64,000 nt of DNA from Oscarella lobularis (Eukaryota > Porifera > Homoscleromorpha > Homosclerophorida > Oscarellidae): positions 620,001-684,000 of the forward strand of contig NC_089188.1 in NCBI RefSeq assembly GCF_947507565.1. Direction: 5' to 3'. A model generated the notes under the pieces. The model saw only the letters and a program-made list of their open reading frames with translations. It searched no databases and was not told the origin of the DNA. The position numbers and the translations under genes were made by a program. Within the stretch, counting starts at the first letter, position 1. Each line of letters opens with the position of its first letter. Of the stretch, positions 21,835 through 33,374 are shown one piece after another.

Positions 21835-24800
21835 TACGTGTTCCTCAAGAACCTTATCTCCGAGTTCAGGAGAGTTCTCTAGCTTGAGAAGTACGCCAGT
21901 TCCCACACTTCAACCAGCAGGGACATCTGGCATCGTATCTACTAGTAACAAAATTACGGCTTCACCTTCACCTATGACGGTGAGAGTAGCTGAATTAGAC
22001 ATCTATTTCAATTCCTGTGTAGATGACTGTAAACATCCAAATAAAAATTGAAGCAGAAATACGACTGGCAGAAATTCAGGCGTCAACTATGTCCTTGACA
22101 CATATACTGACAACGCCTACTCCCGCTTTAAGTACGGTCAACATCTTATCAGACAATAAATGTAGTTGTAGCGTCTGGGAATTTAGAATGTTGGACAGAT
22201 TGGTTCATTATTGATAACCCAGGTTGGACTGGAGATTATGAAAAATTAGAAACTCTTCGCAATGCAGGATACAAAGTATGCGAGCAACCCGAAGCAGTTC
22301 GTTGCAGAACAGTTCACACTCGTAACACAGCAGAATAAAACATTTATGAAGTCTCAGTTCTGTCCATACCAAGACATAGATGCCAAGTTGACCGGAAGAA
22401 AATTGACCTGCTCGCCATCAGTGGAGTTCTTCTGCGTCAATTCCGACCAGGATTGGGGTAAAACGTGCCTCGACTACGAAGTAAAGTTTCTCTGTCCCTG
22501 CAACTACGTTGACGGTAGGCTCCAGCAAAGTTTATCGTAATGAAACTAATGTTTACTCGCCTAGCTCCAACAAAACCTCCGTTTGACTTGCGTATGGCAT
22601 TTGCTCTATAAGATTATGTATGATCCAGGCGTTTAGGCTTGGGATGTTGGACAGCGTGGCTCGACAGAGACGGTCCTGGAGGCACTGGAGATTATGAGCA
22701 GCGTAACTTATTTTCTTGCCCTATCTGCGACCGTCTCGGCGCTGTACAATGCCGCAGGACATCCAATCGTTAGGTCGTTGCCATTGTAACGATGTGAAAA
22801 GAAACGTTCTTTTTATGTAGATCAAGAAGCACTGAAAACAGGCCAAAATCTATTTTGCTCACCAGCTATGGGACTGGTATGCATAAACAAGAACCAACCA
22901 AATGGTGGAATGTGCTACAATTACGAAGTCCGGTTTCTGTGCCCTTGTCCTAATTACAAAGGCTTGTTCATCGATTATTTTTAACTGCAGTAATGATGGG
23001 CGTTTTTCATGCAGATTTATTTCAAAACTTGACCGACTCTATTTCTACAGAATCTTCTCCACTAAACAATCTGACACTTTCTTGTAAGCAACGAACATAT
23101 AGAGGCTGTCTTAGTAACTTTCGACGTGTTACAAATTCAACAGCTAAAGATGAATCACTTCTGCCTTCCAACGCCATTATGTCATCTTCTCTTTTAAGTT
23201 CTCTCGGTAAAGGAAGTGAGTTTCTCGAGTTGCTTAAGGCATTTCTGCTCTTTGCCGCATTTAGCAAGAAAATCAGACCTCGTAATTACAAGTAACAAAC
23301 TGACAGATTCATCTTCATCTTTGGCGGTACAAGGCACTATGGAAAATATTGGTTTATATTTTCGCGTAGACCGCTGTGACCTTCAAGACATCCGTCAGTG
23401 TTGAAGTTCGGCCATCAGAAATTCAGACAAAAGCTACTTCGTTGCCACTTCTACCGACAACTCCTACTCCCGTTCTAAGTAAGGTCAACTGTTCATCTGA
23501 TAATAAATTTAGTTGCTATGATTGGAAATTTAGAATGCTGGACAGATTGGTTCAATATTGATAACCCAGGGTGGACAGGGGATTATGAAAAATTAGAAAC
23601 TCTTCGCAATGCAGGATACAAAGTATGCAAGCAACCCGAAGCAGTTCGTTGCAGAACAGTTCACACTCGTAACACAACAGAATAAAACCGATTTATGAAG
23701 TCTCAGTTCTGTCCATACCCAGACATAGATGCCAAGTTGACCGGAAGAAAATTGACCTGCTCGCCATCAGTGGGGTTCTTCTGCGTCAATTCTGACCAGG
23801 ATTGGGGTAAAACGTGCCTCGACTACGAAGTAAAGTTTCTCTGTCTCTGCAACTACGTTGACGGTAGGCTCCAGCAAAGTTTGTATTAATCAAACTAATG
23901 TTTACTCGCCTAGCTCCAACAAAACCTCCGTTTGACTTGCGTATGGCATTTGCCTTATTAGATTTGTATGATCCATGCAGGCGTTGTTTAGGCTTGCATG
24001 GGATGTTGGACAGCGTGGCTCGACAGACGGTCCTGGAGGCACTGGAGATTATGAGCAGCGTAACTTATTTTCTCGCCCTATCTGCGACCGTCCCGGCGCT
24101 GTACAATGCCGCAGGACATCCAATCGTTTTGTCATTGTCATTGTAACAATGTGAAAAGAAACGTTCTTTTTATGTAGATCAAGAAGCACTGAAAACGGGC
24201 CAAAATCTATTTTGCACACCAGCTATGGGACTGGTTTGCATAAACAAGAGCCAACCAAATGGTGGAATGTGCTACAATTACGAAGTCCGGTTTCTGTGCC
24301 CTTGTCCTAATTACAAAGGCTCGTTTATCGATTATTTTTAACTGCAGTAATGATGGGCGTTTTTCATGCAGATTTATTTAAAAACTTTACCGACTCTATT
24401 TCTACAGAATCTTCTCCACTAAACAATTCGACACTTTCTTGTAAGCAACGAACATATAGAGGCTGTCTTAGTAACTTTCGACGTGTTACAAATTCTAGTC
24501 AGTGTTGAAGTTCGACCATCAGAAATTCAGACATTAGCTACTTCGTTGCCACTTCTACCGATAACTTCTACTCCCGTTCTAAGTAAGGTCAACTGTTCAT
24601 CTGATAAAAAATGTTGTTGCTATGATTGGAAATTTAGAATGTTGGACAGATTGGTTCAACATTGATAACCCAGGGTCGACTGGAGATTATGAAAAATTAG
24701 AAACTCTTCGCAATGCAGGATACAAAGTATGCAAGCAACCCGAAGCAGTTTGTTGCAAAACAGTTCACACTCGTAACACAGCAGAATAAAACCGACTTAT

Positions 24801-25775
24801 GAAGTCTCAGTTCTGTCCATACCCAGACATAGATGCCAAGTTGACCGGAAGGAAAGTGACCTGCTCGCCATCGGTAGGGTTCTTCTGCGTCAATTCTGAC
24901 CAGGATTGGGGTAAAACGTGCCTCGACTGCGAAGTAAAGTTTCTCTGTCCCGGCAACTACGTTGACGGTAGGCTCCAGCAAAGTTTGTAGTAATCAAACT
25001 AATGTTTACTCGCCTAGCTCCAACAAAACCTCCCTTTGACTTGCGTATGGCATTTGCTCTATTACATTTGTATGATCCAGGCGTTGTTTAGGCTTGGGGT
25101 GTTGGACAGCGTGGCTCGACAGAGACGGTCCTGGAGGCACTGGAGATTATGAGCAGCGTAACTTATTTTCTCGCCCTATCTGCGACCGTCCTGGCTCTGT
25201 GCAATGCCGCAGAACTTCAAACCGTTGGGTCATCGTCATTATAATGATGTGAAAATTTAACCGTTTTGTTTACGTAGATCAAGCAGCACTGAAAACTGGG
25301 CAAAAACTATTTTGCACACCAGCTATGGGTCTTGTATGCATAAACAAGAACCAGCCGAGTGGAGAAATGTGCTACAATTACGAAGTCCGGTTTCTGTGCC
25401 CTTGTCCTGATGGTAAGATTTTCTCATACTCTTAGAAGCGTTTTCCAAAGCTGTACAATTAAACTTCCAGGTCTTACGAAAGTACCTCCTTCTTCGCAAT
25501 TGATATCATCTCTGCCACCACTTCAGTCTGGTGTCAAAAATAAACCTATCGTGTTGTATGTTGTTTTAGGAGCAATTGGAATTCTGCTTACAATCAGTGC
25601 ACGTATCTTTATTCGATTCAAATTTCAACGTAAACGTGTTCTAAATATAAATGAAGGAGAATCCGACAATACGGGAAACTACGAAAGAATAATGGAAGAA
25701 ATGGAAATTGGCACTCCGCCACCTAGTTATTCAGTCGCTGTGATGGAAATGGAAAGCGGAGAACTTCAGTTATAG
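21835..25775 (+). CDS. WxxW-domain single-pass membrane receptor (5' incomplete)
   Basis: Multi-exon plus-strand gene with three tandem units, each with two WxxW modules (the mucin-2/CILP WxxW family). Type a starts CWTDWF(I/N)IDNPGWTGDY and, across a 52-54-nt intron, ends VGFFCVNSDQDWGKTCLDYE (22187-22525, 23534-23870, 24638-24965). Type b starts CWTAWLDRDGPGGTGDYEQR and ends GLVCINKNQP..MCYNYEVRFLC (22642-22970, 24000-24330, 25100-25410). Pro/Thr/Ser-rich linker exons separate the units. After the last module come a Pro-rich stalk, one membrane span (IVLYVVLGAIGILLTISARI, about 25549-25610), a basic stop-transfer stretch and a cytoplasmic tail of about 50 residues with PPPSY, a PPxY-type WW-domain ligand, ending at TAG 25775. 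WxxW modules are extracellular and Cys-rich; the role here is inferred as surface binding plus recruitment of WW proteins. No signal peptide was found; the 5' end is probably lost or beyond the retroelement. Confidence 0.75.
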
Positions 25776-25829
25776 AGGAATGACTGGCAAAAAGGCTGCT
25801 TCCGCAAGCAACTAGTCTTTAGAAAACCA

Positions 25830-25831
<2 letters not shown>

Positions 25832-25873
<42 letters not shown>
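25832..25873. repeat. (TG)n microsatellite
   Basis: About 21 uninterrupted TG units just after the end of the WxxW receptor gene. Confidence 0.97.
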
Positions 25874-25874
<1 letters not shown>

Positions 25875-25981
25875 TCAAACATTAAAACGCAATAACGTGA
25901 GAAGAAGCAGGTGAGACGCTACAGTGTATATAAAATGAATGATTGCCGTCTTCTGACAATTTCTTTCTGCTTAGAGGGTTT

Positions 25982-26600
25982 TCAGTGTGCCGGTTCATCC
26001 ATTGCGTGTTCATTATCTTCAGTTGTGTCAGATAGAATGTCTTCCTCTGTGTCCCCTGGACCTTCTTCGGCAATATGATCAAGGTCCAAGTAGAGCTTAT
26101 CGGGATTCTCCTCCCCTAGCAAGCGTTCGAGTGTCTTCGACAGGCTTTCGAAAGTTGGTCCCAGCAAGTGAGAATCAAGCGGTACCTAAACATTACAACC
26201 CGGATTTCACGTCATATAAAAAACGCCGCGTCACATTTTGACTCACACTGAGTCTTTACGGGTCTCAGGCTGCTCCAGACGATTGCCGTTTGAAAAGTGT
26301 GACAGAAGAGTTTCTGTAGGAATGAGTGTGTAAGGAAACGCTCCTGCAGAGCCAGAAACTTAGTATTATTAGAAATCCGTGTCAAATTCCGAAAACCAAT
26401 AGTATAGATTTCTCACACTGTTACGCCGAAAGACCACCTATAGAGCCAGAAGTATAGAGGAAATATTGACATAAATTAACATTCTAGTACACGTCGCTCT
26501 TTGCAGTAACTGTGCGATCCATAATAGCTTCGACTGCCATCCATCGAAAAGAAAGCAATGTCTAGCTTTTCCGCTGTCTAGTTAGTGTATGCAAGTCTTG
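25982..26600 (-). pseudogene. C-terminal fragment of a second tyrosine kinase
   Basis: Minus-strand exons read FRWMAVEAIMDRTVTAKSDV (about 26560-26505), then WSFGVT after an intron with GT-AG ends, then GAFPYTLIPTETLLSHFSNG and NRLEQPE, and finally a terminal exon from about 26187 with GPTFESLSKTLERLLGEE, YLDLDHI and an acidic end at TGA 25982-25984. This order is that of the C-lobe of a receptor tyrosine kinase and its tail. The segment with the conserved CW before RPTF is missing and RPTF reads GPTF; nothing of the N-lobe or catalytic loop is found upstream, where R1 copy 2 begins near 26700. It is probably a truncated relic, although a real 3' end spliced to distant exons cannot be excluded. 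Confidence 0.65.
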
Positions 26601-26699
26601 GCATCCACCAATATAGTATATGTATTGTTCTTCACTTCACTGCTGGTATCTTGATCCCTAACTACTCCGCCTAAAATTCAGCCAATCTAAGAAGGTACT

Positions 26700-27935
26700 G
26701 CAGAAAAAAAAGCGCCCGATTGTCTGTGTCGCAAAGCGAAGTTCCCGGCAGTAAAAAAGCAGAGACACAAAGTGACACCTCTAACCGACACCTGATCGGA
26801 TAGCAAAACGAAGTTCTTCGCTGCCACCGCTTGAGAACAAACATCTAAAAACACGAGGCCAGTATCCATTCATCGAAGCAACGTACTTACCCGAAAAAGA
26901 CGAAAGAAGAGCGCGTCTGTGTTTGCGTGACCCAGGTCGCACCACGTGAAGGTCCAGACGCTTCGCAACCCAGTCGACCCTCACCAACGGCATGAATTGG
27001 ATCAGAACCCACCATAAGTAAGCCTCCGAGGTTCGTCGCCCCCTCGGGAGACGGCTATCGCCACCGCGGAAGAGGCCGCAAGTAATGTGCTCGACGTGGA
27101 GGAGAACCGGCCAACGTCGACGCTGTCCCGTTACACAGTAAAATAAATCTACGGGTTGAAGCGCTCCACCGTCGAAAAGACGGCGGCACTCCGATCCGGA
27201 AGCCCCTAGAGGTCTTAGGGTTGCGCCTCTAATCACTTCCAGATCGTTGCTCCAGGACGATTGCGTCGGTCGAATCGATGGCCCCTCTGGCTCCCAGTCT
27301 TCCAACGACTAACAGAGCGTACGATCGAGTTCTCAAGCGACGGGGTTACGTAGAGGGAGAGCGTCGTGCACGACTTTATGTAGCTCGTGCACGAACGATG
27401 ACGTGGACTCTTCTCTCATTGGAGGATATGTGTGCGTAATTAACTGCAACGTTGTCACGAGAGACGACAGCGTTGCTTTTTGCACCTCTACGCGCAACCA
27501 AAAAAGGTTATAATAGGAGTGATCGTGCGCGTGCAGGGTTTGTCCCAAAAGAAAAGGGAACAAGAGACGAACACGTGCAAATGCACGTGAATGGTAGCCG
27601 GATGTGACGTCAACGTTTTCGTTCACTTTGACGAAACACGACGAAAACGCCACCAAGCGCGACCAAAAACGTTCAAAGCAGAATTACGTTGGGTATTTGC
27701 TCGTGGGAATGGAGATGAACGCGTTCTCTCACCTGCATTTCGCTTCAGGAATCGCCTCGAAAGCGTGAACGCACTGTCCGAGGCACTTGGACGACGATTT
27801 CAGGTGATTTCGAATATTCCTCGGAAGCGAATACGTAATCGATAGTCCAGAATGCATAGAAATCGAACAGTCGAGAGAAGAGAACTGAGACGAGCGCGCT
27901 AAAGGTTCAAAAAGGAAGGCGACAGATGGAGAACG
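26700..27935 (-). repeat. R1 dispersed repeat, copy 2
   Basis: Reverse-oriented counterpart of 8310-10262, lacking the foldback insertion. At 27207-27235 the uninterrupted text AGACCTCTAGGGG (as complement CCCCTAGAGGTCT), followed by TAGGGTTGCGCCTCTAATC, gives the pre-insertion state. The frames 26781-27305 and 27333-27656 have counterparts in copy 1, but they shift relative to each other and no domain is visible. Confidence 0.7.
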
Positions 27936-28086
27936 AAGACGATCGACGTCGATCGGGACCATCGACAAATGACATTGCGAAGGAATTCGGACAATCGATC
28001 GGCCTGGGAGATGTTGTAAGAGACGTCGTCAGAATGTCACACGCGCGCATGCTCAAAGTTCTTGCCAGATCCTCTCGTATTCTTTG

Positions 28087-28996
28087 ATGGAGACACTGAA
28101 GGATCTCGTTGCATTAGTTGCCGGCGGTGCTGGAATTATTGGTTCGGCGACCGTGCGTGCTTTCCTCGCGCTTGGGGCGACCGTCGTCGTGCCTTCGCGT
28201 TCGCAACAACGACTAGACGATCTCATCGCCACTGTGCACGAAAGTAGGTATCTTAAAGCGAAGTTTGCGATTATTGGCGTTGAGTCTTCTCCGCGAGAAC
28301 GCATAGTAGAGAGGGTCGTATGTGGCTCACGTGACTTCATAACATACAGTGTCCGTGTTCTCACGTGTTCTCTTGTAGATGAGAGGTCTCGTTTGCTCAC
28401 TCTGGTAGCTTCAGCTTCAACTCCACACGGCGTAGATCGAATAATCAAATTTCTTGACGAAAAGAATCTTAAAGTGAATCACGTGGTCAGCTCATTGGGC
28501 CGTTATTGGATGAAAGGCCAGACAATAGGCCAACCGGTGTCTGAATGGGATGAAGTGTGTAAGTTGAGGAGGTCACGAAAAAAATTATAATTTCTTTTAT
28601 GCATGAATTAAAGTTGAAAGCGGCTCTCGAGCTCACTTCATCTTCAGCTCGCAACTTCTCCCAAAAATCGCCGATACAGAGGGTGCCACTTTTACATACA
28701 TAACCGGTCTCCTTGGTGAACGTATGTTCTTGAAGTCCGTTGGACTTGTGTGCATCAATCTATCGGCCATGTACGGCCTTATCATGGTCGCTCGCGAAGA
28801 GATGAAAGAGAAGCCGGTTCGTGTCAATGAATTTCGTTTCGGTGTTCTCGTCACGAAGGAAAATCGTGAATTGGCTGATGAATTCGGAAGGGTTATCGCT
28901 GGTCTTGCTACTCCCAAGGGACTCGCCGTTGAGGAGGAGTTAGTCCGCATTGCCAAGAGGGAAGATCTCGCTACATGGCGTCAAAAACTCTATTAG
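28087..28996 (+). CDS. Short-chain dehydrogenase/reductase-like protein
   Basis: Starts METLKDLVALVAGGAGIIGS, a Rossmann strand and Gly-rich loop (GGAGIIG), then VRAFLALGATVVVPSRSQQR, as in NAD(P)-binding SDR proteins. The middle carries VNHVVSSLGRYW in place of the usual NNAG region. A donor at about 28557 (GATGAAGT then GTGTAAG) and an acceptor before CTCGCAACTTCTCCC (about 28650) join in frame to the last exon, which holds TFTYITGLLGERMF, SAMYGLIMVAREEM and a C-terminal RKE-rich tail ending TAG at 28996. The canonical Y-x-x-x-K is not evident, so enzymatic activity is uncertain. A possible extra intron near 28315-28378 (64 nt with GT-AG ends) would break the frame and was not used. No targeting signal is seen. 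It diverges from R1 copy 2, whose end lies about 150 bp upstream. Confidence 0.65.
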
Positions 28997-29305
28997 TGGT
29001 GATTGATTATTTGCTGTTCAATTGTTTTATGTATCCTTTCTCTTTTTCATGTCATGTGATCTGTAATACATTATTCTCTGTTTGCTGGACCGCCATCACG
29101 AGAAGCACGTGTATTCCTTCGTCGTTGGACCTGACATCAACCGGGAACTTCTGATCACGTGCACCGTCACTGCTCTCGCCAAATTTCAGGTTTCAGGTCG
29201 ATCAAGAGAACCTAAACCGACCCGAGGCTTTGAAATACTAACTACGGAACTCATATAACTCGAGAGAGTCTTTAGTTATCTCTCAGAAACGCGAATCGCC
29301 GTCTA
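28997..29305. other. Intergenic, nothing recognised
   Basis: 3' flank of the SDR-like gene; no frame or repeat match seen. Confidence 0.4.
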
Positions 29306-30546
29306 GCAGGCACTGCACTAATTCAATTGCAAACCGTCAAACGTAGAGAATGATTCTCAGAATCGTGTCAGGAGGTAGGGGTATTCAGTTGGAGGCTTCG
29401 ATGATTTTGACACGGTCCAAAGCTGAAGCCTGCAAATTTATTCATTTTCGTGGTATGCCTTAATTAGTAATGCATTTTTAGAATCCTTCTCACGCAGCGT
29501 AGAAACAGTGGTCAGTGCACTCGCTTAACGACAGTGTTCGAGAATGTTGCGACGACGAGAAGAGCGAGGATTTTTTTCAAAATCGTCGTTACTTCTACAA
29601 TCTTTGCTAAACGTCTATAAATAGGACATAAGAGCATGAGAGAAAGAAATCGCCTGTTCCTATACCAGCTATAGGCTTCAGAACTCTGGGTTGTTAGCGA
29701 CTGTTAGCGGCACTAGCTTCTGGAAATCAACGCGCGTTATGTTGGAAGATCGACGATCCGCTTTATACAAACAGGAAGGGAAGCTGCACCGTCGATCATG
29801 CATTCCACTGTTGATCGGAAACGCTTTCTTTCATCTCCTTATAACAAGGTGCTTGGCTGTATCATAGGAACACTCTAGGCATACACATCACGTGCACAAA
29901 GAAAATTTCGTGGCTGTGGTGATAGTGGTGGTGAGGAATTCAAGCAAAGAGAGCAGAAGTTATTAATTTATTATTTAATGTCCTCTATCCTACTACCTAA
30001 AAACTACATCTCTATGATGAACGGACAGTGGAAATGGAAGGTGACGATTTGAATGACATCTGTACTTCTAGAATAGAAGTTCGATGATATACATGGATAA
30101 TAAATATGGAACAGGCTAAACAGAAATGACCACTCCCACTTGGTGGGCGCAGTCCTTCAACACGCTCCTTTTCTCACCACGGATAAAACCCAGAAATGAA
30201 CGACTTAACCTTTTCTCAGTCTGCCGAATCACCTCGTTGCCACAGTTTAGCATGAATCGACTTCGAAAAACCAAGGTTCCTAAATAGGAGCCCCATTCAC
30301 AAGCACTCCCTTATTTCTCCTCAGCGCTTGGCGCGACGACTTCTCGAAAGCGTCTTTCGTCCACAGTACAACGTCTCTTAGCCCGAATACGACGTTGGAT
30401 TGAGAAGGACCCGAAAGGGGGTCCCTTCAGGGCGTCACAACCAGTTCGCTTTCTTCGTCGCTCTTCTTCATCGAGTGCGATCGTGGGTGATCCAGCGGTT
30501 TGGCTGCGCCGTGTGCGTTCTTCAGCGCAGGACAAAGACTCTGAGC
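29306..30546 (+). repeat. Segmental duplicate of BTB-kelch upstream region (S2, right copy)
   Basis: Counterpart of 17477-18740. It holds the promoter/leader region of the intact BTB-kelch gene, including the AAGAAATCGCCTGTTCCTAT, CATACACATCACGTGCACA and AAACCCAGAAATGAACGAC landmarks. No coding sequence. Confidence 0.8.
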
Positions 30547-32322
30547 ATGCGCAAGTCGAAGCTCCACATGAATTCTTCCACGAGTCCGTTGTCTTACAAG
30601 ATCTCCTTTTCCAAGGCTGATCGATCGTCCGAATACTTTCGAAATGTCCAAAGTCTTCGTTTGTCGATGGAGCTGATCGACGTCGTCCTTGTTTTTGACG
30701 ACGGTGTCGAAATTCCGGCTCATCGAGTCGTCCTCGCCTCAGCGAGTCCGTACTTCCGTACGATGTTCAAAGTCAATATGCGTGAAAGCGGCGAGAGACG
30801 TGTTCTCCTTGGCGTCGTCGATTCGGCTTCCGTGAAGGCGCTCGTCGATTTTGCCTACACGGGAGAAATTGACGTCATTTCCGATAATGACGTGGCACTT
30901 TTCTCTGCTGCTCATCGGCTACTCTTTGACGATGTTGTCGACTATTGCTGCGAGGGGCTGGCTAATCGCATGAATAAGTCAAATTGCCTCAGATGGTTGG
31001 AGTTTGCTGATCAGTACAATTGCCAGAAGTTGCTCTCTGTTGCCGATCGACACGTCGCTTTTCATATCGTCGATTTGGCAGAGACGGATGAGTTTCGACG
31101 TCTGTCACTGGAGCACGTCTCTCGATTGTTGGCCTCAGATGAACTTGCTGTGTCAAGAGAGGAAGAAGTGTGGGACATTGCCATGAAATGGTTTCAACAC
31201 GATGAGGACAACCGGAAGTCGACTATGGAAATATTAACGAAATCTATTCGATTTTCTCTACTTTCAGAGCAGTTCGTTCAGGAATCTGTTCTATCTCATT
31301 CGGTGTTTTGTGAGAACGAGGATCATTCTAGTGTTATGGTTGAAAAGGTGTCTGCTCTAGAAAGACGCCCGTCTTCGTGTCGACGTGGGAGCAGCAAAGT
31401 TCTATTGGCTGTCAGCGGATTCGATGGTACCGTAACGGAAGCGACTCAAATTTATCCCTCTGAACTAACTAAGACAGTTGAATACCATGATCCTCTGTCG
31501 AATGTCTGGAAAGAGTTTCCGTCTGTGAATGAAGGCCGGTATGACTCTGGCGTCGTCACCTTAGGCGACAGTGTCTATGCGGTTGGAGGATGCGATTCGC
31601 ACTCTGTGGAGCGGTATGATTACACAAAAGGCCGTTGGGTGGAAGATGTTCCATCCATGAACTGCTGTCATACTGGAAAAACTGTTCTTGTTTATGGCGA
31701 TCGAATCTATGCAATGGATATTGCACCTGAGCAATACAATCCGATGACGAATACTTGGACGGATCTCCACCCAATGTCAAGGGAGGTCGTCGTTAAAGGA
31801 GTCGTCGTTTTGAATGATCAAATCTATCTCTTCGGTTATGAGTACGATTTCATAAGTCAGTACTTGTCAGGTGTCATAAGTATTTTCAAGTACGATATCG
31901 TTTCAGATCGTTGGCTAGACGTCTCTTTCTTCGACTGCGAAGCTCATTGGAGATTTGTATGCGCAGACGGAAACTGCTTGCATTTGTGGCGGGAAAATAA
32001 TTACGTTTTTGATCATGTCAGGCTTGACATACGAAATGGGCAAGTTACTAGTTTTGAAATTAAGGGCTGTCCCTCATTCTCATTTCTGAAGAATTTTCAC
32101 GATTTCTATGAGACTACTTACTGTCTTGCTGATGGAAAGGAATATAGCGTCGGTGGTGTGATAAGATTGGGATATGGTTCAGCCTTGCACACTCGCTCCT
32201 TCTTTTGGTATGATATGACCAAGGAAGTGGCAGAGTACGTGGAGGGCCCTAGTCTTATAAACAAGCGTTCAAAATGTGGAGTCGGGGCAATTGACAGATG
32301 TCTGACTTTCAATCTTTTTTGA
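30547..32322 (+). CDS. BTB-BACK-kelch protein
   Basis: Intronless frame of 591 residues from the first in-frame ATG (30547) to TGA at 32322; the frame is open further upstream but without ATG. BTB domain at about residues 35-140 (LIDVVLVFDDGVEIPAHRVV, SASPYFRTMF, VDFAYTGEIDV), BACK domain at about 145-245 (CLRWLEFADQYNC, HVSRLLASDEL, VWDIAMKWFQHD), then about five kelch-type blades (VYAVGGCDSHSVERYD, W-x-DLHPM, etc.). The GG signature is clear in only one blade; others are degenerate. Proteins of this layout usually act as substrate adaptors for cullin-3 ubiquitin ligases, with BTB-BACK binding the cullin and kelch binding the substrate. The role here is inferred from that. A truncated duplicate of its 5' end lies at 18745-18887. 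The absence of introns in an intron-rich region suggests retro-origin or ordinary kelch-family expansion. Confidence 0.9.
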   Translation: MRKSKLHMNSSTSPLSYKISFSKADRSSEYFRNVQSLRLSMELIDVVLVFDDGVEIPAHRVVLASASPYFRTMFKVNMRESGERRVLLGVVDSASVKALVDFAYTGEIDVISDNDVALFSAAHRLLFDDVVDYCCEGLANRMNKSNCLRWLEFADQYNCQKLLSVADRHVAFHIVDLAETDEFRRLSLEHVSRLLASDELAVSREEEVWDIAMKWFQHDEDNRKSTMEILTKSIRFSLLSEQFVQESVLSHSVFCENEDHSSVMVEKVSALERRPSSCRRGSSKVLLAVSGFDGTVTEATQIYPSELTKTVEYHDPLSNVWKEFPSVNEGRYDSGVVTLGDSVYAVGGCDSHSVERYDYTKGRWVEDVPSMNCCHTGKTVLVYGDRIYAMDIAPEQYNPMTNTWTDLHPMSREVVVKGVVVLNDQIYLFGYEYDFISQYLSGVISIFKYDIVSDRWLDVSFFDCEAHWRFVCADGNCLHLWRENNYVFDHVRLDIRNGQVTSFEIKGCPSFSFLKNFHDFYETTYCLADGKEYSVGGVIRLGYGSALHTRSFFWYDMTKEVAEYVEGPSLINKRSKCGVGAIDRCLTFNLF

Positions 32323-32425
32323 ATGAATACATTGTGTTTGTATTGCCGACATTTTCTAGCCAAGATGTGTTCAATATTGTTGTATTCCCTTCTCTAAACA
32401 CGATCGTTGTTTTTCTGCTACAGTA

Positions 32426-32626
32426 TATTTCATATGAGTACGTACCATTGAAGCGTCAAGTCGCTTTTCTTCATCGCAGTTATTCTTCGATGTCGCAAAA
32501 GATCGAGCGTACATATATCGTGCGAACTTTAGCGGCGAGGTGCGAAAGCGCGTTTGGTGAGGCAACTGATCGATTGATGAACACCCAATGGGATCGCAGG
32601 AACGAGTTTGGTACGTGCCATTGATA
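32426..32626 (+). repeat. Dispersed ~200-bp repeat, copy 3
   Basis: Same family as 366-564 and 6154-6374. It begins TTCATATGAGTACGTACCATT and ends GGTACGTGCCATTGATA, so the ends here look weakly inverted around ACGTACC/GGTACGT. Confidence 0.6.
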
Positions 32627-33370
32627 CCCTCCATAGATAGTCAATTCCGCTCATCAATAGATTCGACGTGACGAATTTGCGCCCCATTGCGATGGTTTAC
32701 CAGTTTGAACGTACAATCAAAACATTTGACAAAAAAAGAATTTTCAATGAGTTTCTTTATCTCGCTACGCCACGGACTTCGTTCCGCCTTCAGTCAACAG
32801 AGCGAGATTTAAAAATTCATTCTTATAAGTGCTGTTAACCACTGTGATCCAAATCGGGATCTTCTTCCATAACCTTAGGACGATGAAGACTGACACAACC
32901 AAGGAGAAAGACAAAGAGACAAGCAAACCTTTGAGTACCATTTAAAACAGGCCTCTTTATCGCAGGGAAACACGGCTTTCCTGGCAAACAAGTTCAAATC
33001 TATAAGGGACTTGAACGCTAACTCATTCCTAATTTATAGAATTATTACAAACATTTATTGCGTGGTTTAGAGAAAGACACAGCTTCNNNNNNNNNNNNNN
33101 NNNNNNNNNNNNNNNNNNNNNNNNNNNNNNNNNNNNNNNNNNNNNNNNNNNNNNNNNNNNNNNNNNNNNNNNNNNNNNNNNNNNNNNNNNNNNNNNNNNN
33201 NNNNNNNNNNNNNNNNNNNNNNNNNNNNNNNNNNNNNNNNNNNNNNNNNNNNNNNNNNNNNNNNNNNNNNNNNNNNNNNNNNNNNNCCCCGTGTATCATC
33301 AATTTGCACATCTATAAAAAGACATTTTCCTGAGACCTCGATGTAAATGTTGAAAATACTTCGCATCATC
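32627..33370 (-). pseudogene. USP9X-derived exon debris (copy D)
   Basis: Three patches match exons of the main gene on the minus strand: about 32640-32760 (VTSNLF exon), about 32790-32880 (degraded version of the GEDPDLEP exon) and 33295-33370 (MMRSIFNIYIEVSG, matching [16 protein letters not shown]). Several stops and deletions are present. The patch right of the gap is joined directly to R1-type sequence at 33375, so this is a rearranged remnant. Confidence 0.65.
33087..33286. other. Assembly gap (200 N)
   Basis: A run of exactly 200 N; true size and content unknown. It separates parts of the copy D debris. Confidence 1.
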
Positions 33371-33374
33371 CTAA

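Noticed and set aside
25882-26241. Plus-strand frame MPVHPLRVHYLQ…
   Set aside because: It is antisense to the tyrosine-kinase terminal exon, which has family matches and splice sites.
28315-28378. A 64-nt intron in the SDR-like gene (GTCGTA…TTGTAG)
   Set aside because: Removing it shifts the frame away from DERSRLLTLVASAST; the unspliced frame is continuous, so it was not used.
33045-33369. Open frames spanning the N run
   Set aside because: They exist only because N translates as X; the gap content is unknown.
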